Of a stretch of 62,873 nucleotides of DNA, positions 25,686-33,649 are shown piece after piece (position 1 is the stretch's first letter; every line of letters begins with the position of its first letter). Location of the stretch: NCBI RefSeq assembly GCF_017744435.1, contig NZ_JAGIBG010000032.1, positions 1-62,873 on the forward strand, read 5' to 3'. Under the pieces are notes generated by a model. It was not told where the DNA came from and did not search any database. It worked only from the letters and a program-made list of their open reading frames with translations. The DNA is from Pseudomonas sp. Its GTDB lineage: Bacteria; Pseudomonadota; Gammaproteobacteria; Pseudomonadales; Pseudomonadaceae. The translations under genes and the position numbers were made by a program.

Positions 25686-26468
25686 TCAGAAGTGCACTTT
25701 CACCAGCAAGCTCATGGTGTTCTGGTCGGTGGTGAAGCCATCGCTGTCCTTGATCCCGTACTTGTCCTTCCAGTAGTCGTACTCGACACCCACATACAAC
25801 TGCTTCTCGCCCAGGTGCAGGGCCTTGCCCAGGTCGTACTTGATCTGTGGGTTGAAGTGCAGGTTGGCGTGGTAGGTGCCGTGACGGTTCTCGTCGTTGT
25901 CGACGACCCAGTCCATGAAACCATCGATCAGCACATCGGAGTCACCGACCGGAATGGTGTAGGACCAGACCGGGGTGATCTGCCAGACATTGTTGCCCGC
26001 ACGGCTGCCTTCAGGCATGCGGTTGTAGAAGTTCAGCTGGAAGTAGTCGAAACCGGGGATGTTCAGGTCGAAGCCTGGGCCGATCAGGTACGACTCGACG
26101 TCACCCTCGCCAAACTCGTAGGTCGCAGCCAGCAGCACGTCTTTGACCGGGCCGAACTCGAGCTTCTGGTCGAAGATCTTGCCGAACGACAGGCGTGGGC
26201 TGAACTCGCCGTAGTAGCTGTTGGGGCCGTTGTTGGCGTCCTTCTTGCCCTGGTAGAAGATCTTGTCGACGAAGAAGAAGTTGTCGCCGTACTTCCAGCC
26301 ATCGGCATGCTCGAAGGTGAAGGTTTGCTGAGTATCGGGGTTGACCTTGAAGTTCTTGCCCCACAGGTAGGTCAGGCTGTTGTTCTGCCACTGCAGCAGG
26401 TCGCCGGCGAAGGTGGTGCCGCAGGCCAGCAGGCCGCCCGCGAGAATCAGGCTATTGATGGTACGCAT
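25686..26468 (-). CDS. Tsx/OmpK-like nucleoside-specific outer-membrane channel (copy 1)
   Basis: A 260-residue protein with a signal peptide (about 1-22, ending TTFA) and the Tsx/OmpK-type beta-barrel pattern of alternating aromatics, ending in the terminal phenylalanine (LLVKVHF) expected of outer-membrane barrels. GGGAGCG lies at its ribosome-binding position. It shares long conserved blocks with the next gene, for example FTFEHA and GEFSPRLSFGKIFDQKL. Next to urate and purine permeases, it is a plausible outer-membrane entry port for nucleosides or purines; this is an inference from family and neighbours. Confidence 0.82.
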   Translation of the reverse strand: MRTINSLILAGGLLACGTTFAGDLLQWQNNSLTYLWGKNFKVNPDTQQTFTFEHADGWKYGDNFFFVDKIFYQGKKDANNGPNSYYGEFSPRLSFGKIFDQKLEFGPVKDVLLAATYEFGEGDVESYLIGPGFDLNIPGFDYFQLNFYNRMPEGSRAGNNVWQITPVWSYTIPVGDSDVLIDGFMDWVVDNDENRHGTYHANLHFNPQIKYDLGKALHLGEKQLYVGVEYDYWKDKYGIKDSDGFTTDQNTMSLLVKVHF

Positions 26469-26822
26469 TGCGAGTGTCGCTCCCTTGATTGATCTGTTGT
26501 CAGCGCTCGTTACAGGCGCTTTTTTGTCTTTTGGGTCAGCTTTTTTCGATTGGCCACAGCTGTTTGGCAAGAGCTGCGCCAACTTTTCGGGGTTAGCTGC
26601 TACCTTCCTGCTCGACTTCGTTCTGAACGGATGAAAATGGGTGTATCAGGCTGGCAACACGTTGGCCAACCGCCCGAATTCATTGACTGAGCGGTCAGTA
26701 AACGCAGGCAGAATCCATCCTGCCCTGATCGAGGGGGCGCGCAGATTACTGGCTTGCGCGCCGCGCCTCAAGTGCTCCGTCCTGGAGCACGCTGACTCAA
26801 ACTTGAGCGTTTGGTCAGATTT
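26469..26822. other. 354-bp intergenic region between the two Tsx-like genes
   Basis: It contains no convincing gene. It holds the promoter of copy 1 and includes the 16-bp motif TTGACTGAGCGGTCAG (26683-26698) and a GC-rich stem gtgctccgtcctggagcac near 26770-26790 downstream of copy 2. No REP is seen. Confidence 0.6.
26683..26698. promoter_or_regulatory. 16-bp operator-like motif (YTGACT-N4-GGTCAR)
   Basis: TTGACTGAGCGGTCAG, 215 bp upstream of Tsx copy 1. Related 16-mers lie at 35101-35116 and 43205-43220. The half-sites TTGACY/RGTCAR resemble RutR-type TetR operators. Confidence 0.5.
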
Positions 26823-27608
26823 TCAGAAGTGTACTTTGATCAGGGCGCTGGCGACACTCTGATTGCTGTCCAGGTTGCCGCGGCTGTCGATGCCGTACTT
26901 GTCTTTCCAGTAGCTGTACTCGAAGCCGACATAAAGCTGCTTGGCACCGATGTTCAGGGCCTTGCCCAGGTCGTACTTGACCTGCGGGTTGAAGTGCAGG
27001 TTGGCGTGATAGGTGCCACGGTTGTTCTGGTCGTTGTCGGTGACCCAGTCCATGTAGCCGTCGATCAGAATGTCGGATTTGCCCACAGGGATGGTGTAGG
27101 ACCAGCCGGGGGTGATCTGCCAGACGTTGTCACCGGGGCGGTCACCCTCGGTGTTGCGTACATAGAAGTTCAGGGTGAAATAGTTGAAGCCGGGAATGTC
27201 CAGGTCGAAGCCGGGGCCGATCAGATAGGCCTCGTTGTCGCCTTCGCCACGTTCGTAGGTCATCGCCAGCAGCACGTCCTTGATCGGGCCGAAGGCGAGC
27301 TTCTGGTCGAAGATCTTGCCGAACGACAGGCGCGGGCTGAACTCACCGTAGTAGGTGTCTTCGCCTTTGCCGGGGTCGGCCTTGCCGTTGTAGAAGATCT
27401 TGTCGACGAAGAAGAACGTGTCGCCGTACTTCCATTTGTTGGCGTGTTCGAAGGTGATGGTCTGCTGGATATCGGGGTTGATCTTGAAGTCCTTGCCGTA
27501 CAGGTACGTCAGGCTTTCGCCGTGCCACAGCAGCCAATCGCCTGCATGGGCGGGGAGGGTGGCCAGCAGGCTGCTGCCCAGCAGCAGGGACGAGGTGATG
27601 CGCTTCAT
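26823..27608 (-). CDS. Tsx/OmpK-like nucleoside-specific outer-membrane channel (copy 2)
   Basis: A 261-residue protein, paralogue of the adjacent copy, with a signal peptide (1-22, MKRITSSLLLGSSLLATLPAHA) and the C-terminal barrel ending LIKVHF. The same family blocks are present (TYLYGKDFKINPD, FFFVDKIFYNGK, SPRLSFGKIFDQKL). An A-rich Crc/Hfq-like motif lies 16 nt before the start. It is 144 bp downstream of the urate permease gene in the same orientation and probably co-transcribed with it, making uptake of purine compounds its likely role. Confidence 0.83.
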   Translation of the reverse strand: MKRITSSLLLGSSLLATLPAHAGDWLLWHGESLTYLYGKDFKINPDIQQTITFEHANKWKYGDTFFFVDKIFYNGKADPGKGEDTYYGEFSPRLSFGKIFDQKLAFGPIKDVLLAMTYERGEGDNEAYLIGPGFDLDIPGFNYFTLNFYVRNTEGDRPGDNVWQITPGWSYTIPVGKSDILIDGYMDWVTDNDQNNRGTYHANLHFNPQVKYDLGKALNIGAKQLYVGFEYSYWKDKYGIDSRGNLDSNQSVASALIKVHF

Positions 27609-27624
27609 GTTGTGATTCCCGGAC

Positions 27625-27638
27625 TTATTGTTTTTGTT
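27625..27638 (-). promoter_or_regulatory. Putative Crc/Hfq motif at Tsx copy 2
   Basis: The minus strand reads AACAAAAACAATAA, 16 nt before the start codon, matching the A-rich AAnAAnAA pattern of Pseudomonas Crc/Hfq targets. Confidence 0.55.
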
Positions 27639-27715
27639 GGCGGTTTTTTCGGCGCGCAGGCGCCCCGAGCGGCCCATTCCGGCGGGCCGACGGTGAAGCG
27701 GTTACTGCAGGAAAT

Positions 27716-27747
27716 GAGCAGGGGCGGCAAACGGCGCCGCCCCGCTC
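27716..27747 (-). terminator. GC-rich hairpin after the urate permease gene
   Basis: gagcaggggcggc and gccgccccgctc form a 12-13 bp stem with one bulge just after the permease stop. No U-run follows, so it may stabilise the 3' end or pause polymerase before the Tsx-like gene. Confidence 0.45.
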
Positions 27748-27752
27748 AGGGC

Positions 27753-29108
27753 TCAATGCTCGTGGCAGGCGTCGTTGTGCACGGCGCGCTCGGCACCACC
27801 GAGGATGTTGAACAGCACGTTGAGCACCAGGGCACTGACCGTGGCCATGGCGATCCCGCTGTGGGTGATCGGTTCCATCCACTGCGGCATCTGCGCGAAG
27901 AACTCCGGCTTGACCACAGGGATCAGGCCGAAGCCGACGCTCACCGCCACCAGCAACTGGTTGCGGCGGTCGCCGATGTCGGCTTCCTGGAGGATCTTGA
28001 TCCCGGTGGCGGTGACCATGCCGAACATGGCGATGGACGCGCCGCCCAATACCGCAGGCGGGATCGAGGCGATCAGGAAGGCCGCCTTGGGCAGCAGGCT
28101 GAGCACGATCAGCAGTCCACCTGCCGTGATCGTGACGTAGCGGCAACGCACACCCGTCATCTGCACCAGGCCGATGTTCTGGGCGAACGAGGAGTGGGTG
28201 AAGGTGTTGAAGAAACCGGCGATGAACGACGCACCGGCATCGCACAACAGACCGCGACGCAGCATCCCGGGGGTCACTTCACGGTCTGTCACCTTGCCCA
28301 GGGCGAGGAACATGCCCGTGGACTCGACGAAGATGATCACCACCACCAGGCACATCGACAGGATCGGCGCCAGGCTGAAGGTCGGCATGCCGAAGTGCAG
28401 TGGGGTCACCACTTGCAGCCACGGCGTGTCGCTCAGGCCCGACAGGTCGACCATGCCGATGGAACCGGCCAGGATGTAGCCCAGGCCCATGCCCACCAGG
28501 ACCGACACGTTGACCCAGAAGCCGCGCATGAAGCGGTTGATCAACAGGATGACGGCCAGCACCAGGCCAGCCACCAGCAGGTAGATCGGCGAACCGAAGG
28601 TCGCGGCGTCCTGGCCGCCACCGGCCCAGTTGACTGCCACCGGGAACAGCGACAGGCCAATCGAGGTGATCACCGTACCGGTGACCAGCGGCGGGAAGAA
28701 GCGTACGACTTTGGACATGAACGGTGCGATCAGCATGCCGAAGAACCCGGCAGCGATGGTCGCGCCAAAGATCCCCTGCAGGCCTACGCCCGGCATGCCG
28801 GCCATGGCCACCATGCTGCCGACGGCAGCGAAGCTGGCACCCATCATCACTGGCATGCGGATCCCGACCGGGCCGATACCGAACGACTGGATGATGGTGG
28901 CGACACCGGCGACCAGCAGGTCGGCGTTGATCAGGAAAGCGACTTCTTCACGAGACAAACCAGCGGCCTGGCCGATGATCAGAGGGACGGCGATCGCACC
29001 TCCGTACATCAGCAACACATGTTGCAGGCCAACCAGGATCAGTTGGAACAGGGGCAGAGGCTGTCGCGGCGGCGCAACTGGAATGTACGCCTTGCGTGAC
29101 TCGGACAT
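27753..29108 (-). CDS. NCS2-family nucleobase permease, urate/xanthine type
   Basis: A 451-residue NAT/NCS2 transporter with about 14 membrane segments. The TM1 motif is QHVLLMYGG, the substrate glutamate is in VESTGMFLALG, and QNIGLVQMTGV matches the NAT signature of the urate/xanthine branch (UacT, XanQ). It imports urate or xanthine by proton symport. It lies between a Tsx-like channel and puuD in one orientation. The A-rich stretch AATAAAAACAAAAC lies about 13 nt before the start, consistent with catabolite repression. Urate is the most likely substrate because urate hydroxylase is encoded next to it. Confidence 0.9.
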   Translation of the reverse strand: MSESRKAYIPVAPPRQPLPLFQLILVGLQHVLLMYGGAIAVPLIIGQAAGLSREEVAFLINADLLVAGVATIIQSFGIGPVGIRMPVMMGASFAAVGSMVAMAGMPGVGLQGIFGATIAAGFFGMLIAPFMSKVVRFFPPLVTGTVITSIGLSLFPVAVNWAGGGQDAATFGSPIYLLVAGLVLAVILLINRFMRGFWVNVSVLVGMGLGYILAGSIGMVDLSGLSDTPWLQVVTPLHFGMPTFSLAPILSMCLVVVIIFVESTGMFLALGKVTDREVTPGMLRRGLLCDAGASFIAGFFNTFTHSSFAQNIGLVQMTGVRCRYVTITAGGLLIVLSLLPKAAFLIASIPPAVLGGASIAMFGMVTATGIKILQEADIGDRRNQLLVAVSVGFGLIPVVKPEFFAQMPQWMEPITHSGIAMATVSALVLNVLFNILGGAERAVHNDACHEH

Positions 29109-29120
29109 GCAGCACCTCGA

Positions 29121-29134
29121 GTTTTGTTTTTATT
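29121..29134 (-). promoter_or_regulatory. Putative Crc/Hfq motif at the urate permease start
   Basis: The minus strand reads AATAAAAACAAAAC, about 13 nt upstream of the permease start. It is A-rich and fits the Crc/Hfq target pattern, though less periodic than the other sites. Confidence 0.4.
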
Positions 29135-29322
29135 CTCGGATCCAAGCGCCAGTCGCATACGGCAGGCCCGGTGGCGGCAGCCTGGGGTTCCCGCATGCAG
29201 TCGAACGCTCGATGCTTGCTTGTTGCATGAATCTATAAGGGTGAGGCCGGGGTTGCCGGCCTCTTCGCGGCGCAAGGCCGCCCCCGCCCGGGCGCGCGGA
29301 CGCCCAGGCAGGAGAGGGTGGA
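29135..29322. other. Intergenic region between puuD and the permease gene
   Basis: About 190 bp without a supportable gene. It contains a degenerate REP-like stretch (ggcctcttcgcggcgcaaggccg near 29258-29281) followed by very GC-rich sequence. Confidence 0.5.
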
Positions 29323-30651
29323 TCAGTTGACCTGGGCGCCTTTGGCGATCCAGTCACCGACGAGCTTGCGCTCTTCGGCGGTCATCTGGGTGATGTTGCC
29401 CAGTGGCATGATCTGGCTGGCGACCGCTTGCGCCTGAATGCGCGCGGCCTGGGCCTGGATCTGCTGCGGGGTGTCGAACATCACGCCGGCAGGGGCTGCG
29501 CTGAACAGTGGGCTGGTCGGTTTCGACGAGTGGCACACGCTGCAGCGTTCCTGGATGACTTTGTGGATCTTCTCGAAGTCGCCACCGGCGGCCTGTGCGG
29601 TCGCCTGGGCCGGGGCTTCGGCGGGTGCGGCTGGCGCTTCGGCGGCCTTGGCGGCTTCCTCGGCACGCAGCTCGGCGGCGGTCTTGCCACCCACGGCGGT
29701 GGCTGGCAGTGGCTGGTACTCGACCTTGGCTGCGGCCTGCTCAGGGCTGACTGCGATCGGCTTGGGGCCGGTGACATAGGCCAGGCAGATCATCGCCAGG
29801 GCACCGACCGGCAGGGTCCAGGCGTACTTGTTGCTGTCGTGGCGGGTGTTGAAGTAGTGGCGGATCAGAACCGCTGCTACTGCGATACCGGCCAGGATCA
29901 GCCAGTTGTACTGGCTACCGTAGGTGCTCGGGAAGTGGTTGCTGATCATGATGAACAGCACCGGCAGGGTGAAGTAGTTGTTGTGACGCGAGCGCAGCAG
30001 GCCCTTGGCCGGCAGTACCGGGTCCGGGGTCTGGTTGTTCTCGATCGCCGCCACCAGCTGGCGCTGGGCCGGCATGATGATGCGGAACACGTTACCGACC
30101 ATGATGGTGCCGATGATCGCACCGGTGTGCAGGTACGCACCACGGCCGCTGAACACCAGGCTGAAGCCGAAGCAGGCGGCGATGATCAGGACGAACAGCA
30201 CGGCGCCGAGCAGGGCAGGGTGCTTGCCCAACGGCGAGTCGCACAGGAAGTCGTAGATGAACCAGCCGGCGACCAGCGAACCGATACCGATGGCCACGCC
30301 TTCGGCACCGCTCAGGGTGCTGCCGGGTGCCAGCAGGTAGAGGCTCGGGTTCCAGTAGAACACCACGCACAGCAGGGCGATACCGGACATCCAGGTAAAG
30401 TAGGCTTCCCATTTGAACCAGTGCAGGTTCTCGGGCATTTTCGGGGGCGCGAGCTTGTATTTCTCCAGGTGGTAGATACCACCGCCGTGAATCGCCCAGA
30501 GATCACCCGACAACCCATCGCGCGGGTTGCTTCGGTTCAGGTGGTTCTCCAGCCAGACGAAGTAGAACGATGCACCGATCCAGGCGACACCGGTGATCAT
30601 GTGAACCCAGCGAATGCTCAGGTTCAGCCATTCGTGAAGGTGTGCTTCCAC
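29323..30651 (-). CDS. puuD: Urate hydroxylase PuuD (membrane urate oxidase with C-terminal cytochrome c)
   Basis: A 442-residue protein. An N-terminal domain with about eight membrane helices (start MEAHLHEWLNLSIRWVHMI, with WVHMITGVAWIG) is followed by an Ala/Pro-rich linker and a C-terminal cytochrome c domain with CSVCH and a later methionine ligand candidate (IMPLGN). PuuD oxidises urate to 5-hydroxyisourate and passes electrons to the respiratory chain, replacing soluble uricase. It lies downstream of allA, in the same direction as the permease gene. Confidence 0.92.
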   Translation of the reverse strand: MEAHLHEWLNLSIRWVHMITGVAWIGASFYFVWLENHLNRSNPRDGLSGDLWAIHGGGIYHLEKYKLAPPKMPENLHWFKWEAYFTWMSGIALLCVVFYWNPSLYLLAPGSTLSGAEGVAIGIGSLVAGWFIYDFLCDSPLGKHPALLGAVLFVLIIAACFGFSLVFSGRGAYLHTGAIIGTIMVGNVFRIIMPAQRQLVAAIENNQTPDPVLPAKGLLRSRHNNYFTLPVLFIMISNHFPSTYGSQYNWLILAGIAVAAVLIRHYFNTRHDSNKYAWTLPVGALAMICLAYVTGPKPIAVSPEQAAAKVEYQPLPATAVGGKTAAELRAEEAAKAAEAPAAPAEAPAQATAQAAGGDFEKIHKVIQERCSVCHSSKPTSPLFSAAPAGVMFDTPQQIQAQAARIQAQAVASQIMPLGNITQMTAEERKLVGDWIAKGAQVN

Positions 30652-30696
30652 AGTATGTACCTCTGCCGATCACCGTGAACGATGACCGACCTTTTC

Positions 30697-31200
30697 TTAT
30701 TGGTGGGGATTGAGGATCAGCATCTGTTCCTCGGTGAAGTAATGCTCATCGCAGTTGTTGCCAGAACCGCTGCGATCAACCACCAGGAAGTCATCCCGCT
30801 TTTCGATCGTCAGCACCGGGTGGTGCCAGACGCCGCGATGGTAATTAACGCCCTGCCTGCCGTTACTACGGAAGGCACGGACCAAGCCTGATACAGGTGC
30901 ATCGCCAACCGGCGCGACCACGATCAGAAAGGGGTTGCCGAGCAGCGGGATGAAAGCCTGGCTGCCCAGCGGATGGCGCTCCAGCATGCGCACGGTCAGC
31001 GGCATGTCCTGCGCGTCGGCGCGGAAGATGCTGATGATCGCCTTGTCTTCAGGCTCGGCGGTCTCGACCGTGGCGAGCTTGTGAAAGCGCATGGTCGAGC
31101 CGTTGTTGATCATGAAGTGGTCGCTGCCATCGGTTTCGATCACGTCTCCGAATTCGGCGAAGGCTTCTTTGGTCAGGGGCTCGATCATCAGGGTGCGCAT
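30697..31200 (-). CDS. allA: Ureidoglycolate lyase
   Basis: A 167-residue cupin-fold enzyme splitting ureidoglycolate into glyoxylate and urea. The N-terminal MRTLMIEPLTKEAFAEFGDV and the LERHPLGSQAFIPL block identify the family. It follows uraD by 51 bp, where allantoicase is found in some other pseudomonads. Its product glyoxylate is the substrate of Gcl in this window, and urea could leave or enter through the urea transporter at 2.1-3.0 kb. Confidence 0.92.
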   Translation of the reverse strand: MRTLMIEPLTKEAFAEFGDVIETDGSDHFMINNGSTMRFHKLATVETAEPEDKAIISIFRADAQDMPLTVRMLERHPLGSQAFIPLLGNPFLIVVAPVGDAPVSGLVRAFRSNGRQGVNYHRGVWHHPVLTIEKRDDFLVVDRSGSGNNCDEHYFTEEQMLILNPHQ

Positions 31201-31251
31201 GCGGTTATCTCTTCTATTGTTCGTTTTTCTGAATAAGGGTTCGGCTGTTGC

Positions 31252-31767
31252 TTACAGCTGCAGCAGGCGGAACAGGGCGATCAGGTTGATCTGCGCCAGG
31301 GCTTCCTTGAATTCGGCATCGGTATCGTTGTGGATGCGTTTTTCGAAGGCGGCGAGGATCTGGTGCCGGTTGCTGCCCTTGACCGCCATGATGAACGGGA
31401 ACTGGAACTTGGCCTTGTAGGTGTCGTTCAGTTCGGTGAAGCGGGCGAACTCTTCGGCGGTGCACTCGTGGATGCCGGCGCCGGCCTGTTCGTTGGTGCT
31501 CGATTCGGTCAGCTCGCCCTGGATGGCGGCCTTGCCGGCCAGGTCCGGGTGAGCGTTGATCAGCGCCAGCTGGTCGGCATGGTTGGCGCTGAGCAGGATG
31601 TCGCTCATGCGCTGGTGCAGCGCCTCGATCTCGTCCAGTTCGCCCAGCTGGCCCAGGTCGTAGGCTTTTTCGGCGACCCACGGCGAGTGCTCGTAGATGT
31701 CGGCGAACACCTTGACGAAGGCGTCACGGTCCAGGGCGGATGGCTTGAGGGTCTTGAAGGCGGTCAT
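31252..31767 (-). CDS. uraD: OHCU decarboxylase
   Basis: A 171-residue enzyme converting 2-oxo-4-hydroxy-4-carboxy-5-ureidoimidazoline to S-allantoin. The catalytic histidine lies in NAHPDLAGKAA (His73), and the conserved FARFTELNDTYKAKFQFPF block is present. The start overlaps the puuE stop by one base (TGATG), so the two genes are coupled. It acts between HiuH and PuuE. Confidence 0.94.
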   Translation of the reverse strand: MTAFKTLKPSALDRDAFVKVFADIYEHSPWVAEKAYDLGQLGELDEIEALHQRMSDILLSANHADQLALINAHPDLAGKAAIQGELTESSTNEQAGAGIHECTAEEFARFTELNDTYKAKFQFPFIMAVKGSNRHQILAAFEKRIHNDTDAEFKEALAQINLIALFRLLQL

Positions 31768-32693
31768 CAGGCGTTCTCTTTCTTGTACGGGTGGGTGGCG
31801 TGCCAGTGGCGGGCGATGTCCACGCGACGGGCGAACCAGACCTGGTCGTGGCTCTTGGCGTAATCGACGAAGCGCTTGAGCGCGGCCAGGCGTGCCGGGC
31901 GGCCGACCAGGCGGCAGTGCAGGCCGATGGACAGCATCTTCGGTGCTTCGGCACCTTCGGCGTAGAGCACGTCGAAGGCGTCTTTCAGGTACTGGAAGAA
32001 CTGCTCGCCGCAGTTGAAGCCCTGCACCTGGGTGAAGCGCATGTCGTTGGTGTCCAGGGTATACGGGATCACCAGGTGCGGCTTGCCGGTCGGGTTGTTC
32101 GGCTCCCAGTAGGGCAGGTCGTCGTCATAGGTGTCGCTGTCATAGAGGAAGCCACCTTCTTCCATCACCAGGCGGCGGGTGTTTGGGCCGGTGCGGCCGG
32201 TGTACCAGCCCACTGGGCGTTCGCCGGTGAGTTCGGTGAGGATGCGGATGGCTTCGAGCATGTGCTCGCGCTCCTGGGCCTCGTCCATGTTCTGGTAGTC
32301 GATCCAGCGGTAGCCGTGGCTGCAGATCTCGTGGCCGGCTTCGGCCATGGCGCGGATCACGTCGGGGTGGCGCTGGGCAGCCATGGCCACGGCGAAGATG
32401 GTCAGCGGTACGCCGCTGTCCTTGAACAGCTTGAGCAGACGCCACACGCCGGCGCGGCTGCCGTACTCGTACAGCGATTCCATGCTCATGTTGCGCGCAC
32501 CCTGCAGCGGCTGGGCGGCTACCATCTCGGACAGGAAGGCTTCGGACTCTTTGTCACCGTGCAGGATGTTGCGTTCGCCGCCTTCTTCGTAGTTGAGGAC
32601 GAAAGACAGCGCGATGCGAGCGTTGCCCGGCCATTGCGGGTGAGGAGGGTTGTTGCCGTAACCGATCAGGTCGCGAGGGTAGTCAGCGCTCAC
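31767..32693 (-). CDS. puuE: Allantoinase PuuE (polysaccharide-deacetylase fold)
   Basis: A 308-residue protein of the NodB-like metal-independent allantoinase family, beginning MSADYPRDLIGYGNNPPHPQWPG and containing NYEEGGERNILHGD and GHEICSHGYRWIDYQ. It opens allantoin to allantoate. I chose the GTG start at 32693, preceded by GGAAG, because family proteins begin here and the upstream extension is not conserved in character. The promoter carries TTGTATACAAT, overlapping a -10-like hexamer. It is divergent from hiuH. Confidence 0.93.
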   Translation of the reverse strand: MSADYPRDLIGYGNNPPHPQWPGNARIALSFVLNYEEGGERNILHGDKESEAFLSEMVAAQPLQGARNMSMESLYEYGSRAGVWRLLKLFKDSGVPLTIFAVAMAAQRHPDVIRAMAEAGHEICSHGYRWIDYQNMDEAQEREHMLEAIRILTELTGERPVGWYTGRTGPNTRRLVMEEGGFLYDSDTYDDDLPYWEPNNPTGKPHLVIPYTLDTNDMRFTQVQGFNCGEQFFQYLKDAFDVLYAEGAEAPKMLSIGLHCRLVGRPARLAALKRFVDYAKSHDQVWFARRVDIARHWHATHPYKKENA

Positions 32694-32767
32694 TGCAGTC
32701 TTCCTTCTTGTGTGTTGGTGCGGGGTGGGCGGGCCGCGTCGGGATGTCGCACCACCGGATGGGCTGA

Positions 32768-32777
32768 TTGTATACAA
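32768..32777. promoter_or_regulatory. Candidate purine regulator operator, puuE side
   Basis: A perfect TTGTATACAA, 74 bp upstream of the puuE start. Toward puuE it reads TTGTATACAATC, so a TACAAT hexamer overlaps the site, as at gcl. Confidence 0.65.
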
Positions 32778-32950
32778 CTTCTGAAATCTTTTGTAAGCCT
32801 GTTTTTCCGCATTTCTTCCCTTTTGTCGCATGAGAACGTGTTGCAAGAAACCTGCCTGAATGGTCAGTTAATGACATTGACGTCCATACGCCGCCTGTAT
32901 TTGCGACTGAAGGGCTGATTGGCGGGGTTGCGACGGAAGGGATTAAAAAA

Positions 32951-32960
32951 TTGTGTACAA
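32951..32960. promoter_or_regulatory. Candidate purine regulator operator, hiuH side
   Basis: TTGTGTACAA, one base off the perfect palindrome, 109 bp before hiuH. It is followed by T, giving TACAAT again. It pairs with the puuE-side copy in the divergent puuE/hiuH region. Confidence 0.6.
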
Positions 32961-33069
32961 TCTGGCGATGAAATGTCTTAATGGCGTCATTCCCGCACAT
33001 CGCAGGCCCTAAGCTGGGGCGTTGGCTGTGTATTTTTTGCCCATAGATTGAACAAGAGGCGACAAGCAG

Positions 33070-33423
33070 ATGGGACGTTTGACCACACACGTACTGGATG
33101 CCGCGCATGGCTGCCCAGGCAGCTCGATCAAGGTCGAGCTGTACCGCGTCGAAGGCCAGCAGCTGGAGCTGGTGAACACTGCCCTGACCAACAGCGATGG
33201 CCGCGTCGACGCGCCGCTGCTGCAAGGTGACGATTATCGTACCGGCGTCTACCAGCTGCAGTTCAGCGCTGGCGCCTACTACCGTGCCCGCGGCGTGCAG
33301 CTGCCGGACACTGCATTTTTGGATGTTGTCGTGCTGCGCTTCGGCATCGATGAAAAGCAGGAGCACTACCACGTGCCGCTGCTGATCTCGCCGTACAGCT
33401 ATTCGACCTATCGCGGAAGCTAG
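33070..33423 (+). CDS. hiuH: 5-hydroxyisourate hydrolase (transthyretin-like)
   Basis: A 117-residue transthyretin-like protein hydrolysing 5-hydroxyisourate to OHCU. It begins with the family motif TTHVLDAAHGCPG (His7) and ends with the signature YSTYRGS. The ATG at 33070 follows AACAAGAGGCGACAAGCAG, with GAGG as ribosome-binding site. It is divergent from puuE-uraD-allA and followed by a clear terminator. Confidence 0.96.
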   Translation: MGRLTTHVLDAAHGCPGSSIKVELYRVEGQQLELVNTALTNSDGRVDAPLLQGDDYRTGVYQLQFSAGAYYRARGVQLPDTAFLDVVVLRFGIDEKQEHYHVPLLISPYSYSTYRGS

Positions 33424-33456
33424 TTGGTCGCTAGAAGAATCTTCGTAGGTCCTTTG

Positions 33457-33485
33457 GCCCGCTCCCACACTGGCGGGCTTTTTTT
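33457..33485 (+). terminator. Intrinsic terminator of hiuH
   Basis: A gcccgc/gcgggc stem with a 10-nt loop is followed by seven T, 34 bp after the hiuH stop. Confidence 0.8.
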
Positions 33486-33518
33486 CGTCTGCTGTTTTTG
33501 TATGGCCTTTGTTGGCCC

Positions 33519-33583
33519 TTTCGCGGGCAAGCCCGCTCCCACAGGGTCACCACAAGTCCTGTGGGAGCGGGTTTACCCGCGAA
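33519..33583. repeat. REP pair
   Basis: ttcgcgggcaagcccgctcccacagg and its complement with two differences (cgggtttacccgcg), 13 bp apart, between hiuH and the convergent permease gene. Confidence 0.8.
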
Positions 33584-33649
33584 GAGGCCAGCACAGATTT
33601 TAGCAATAAAGAAAGGGCGCCGAAGCGCCCTTGGTGGGTGCGGTGAGGG

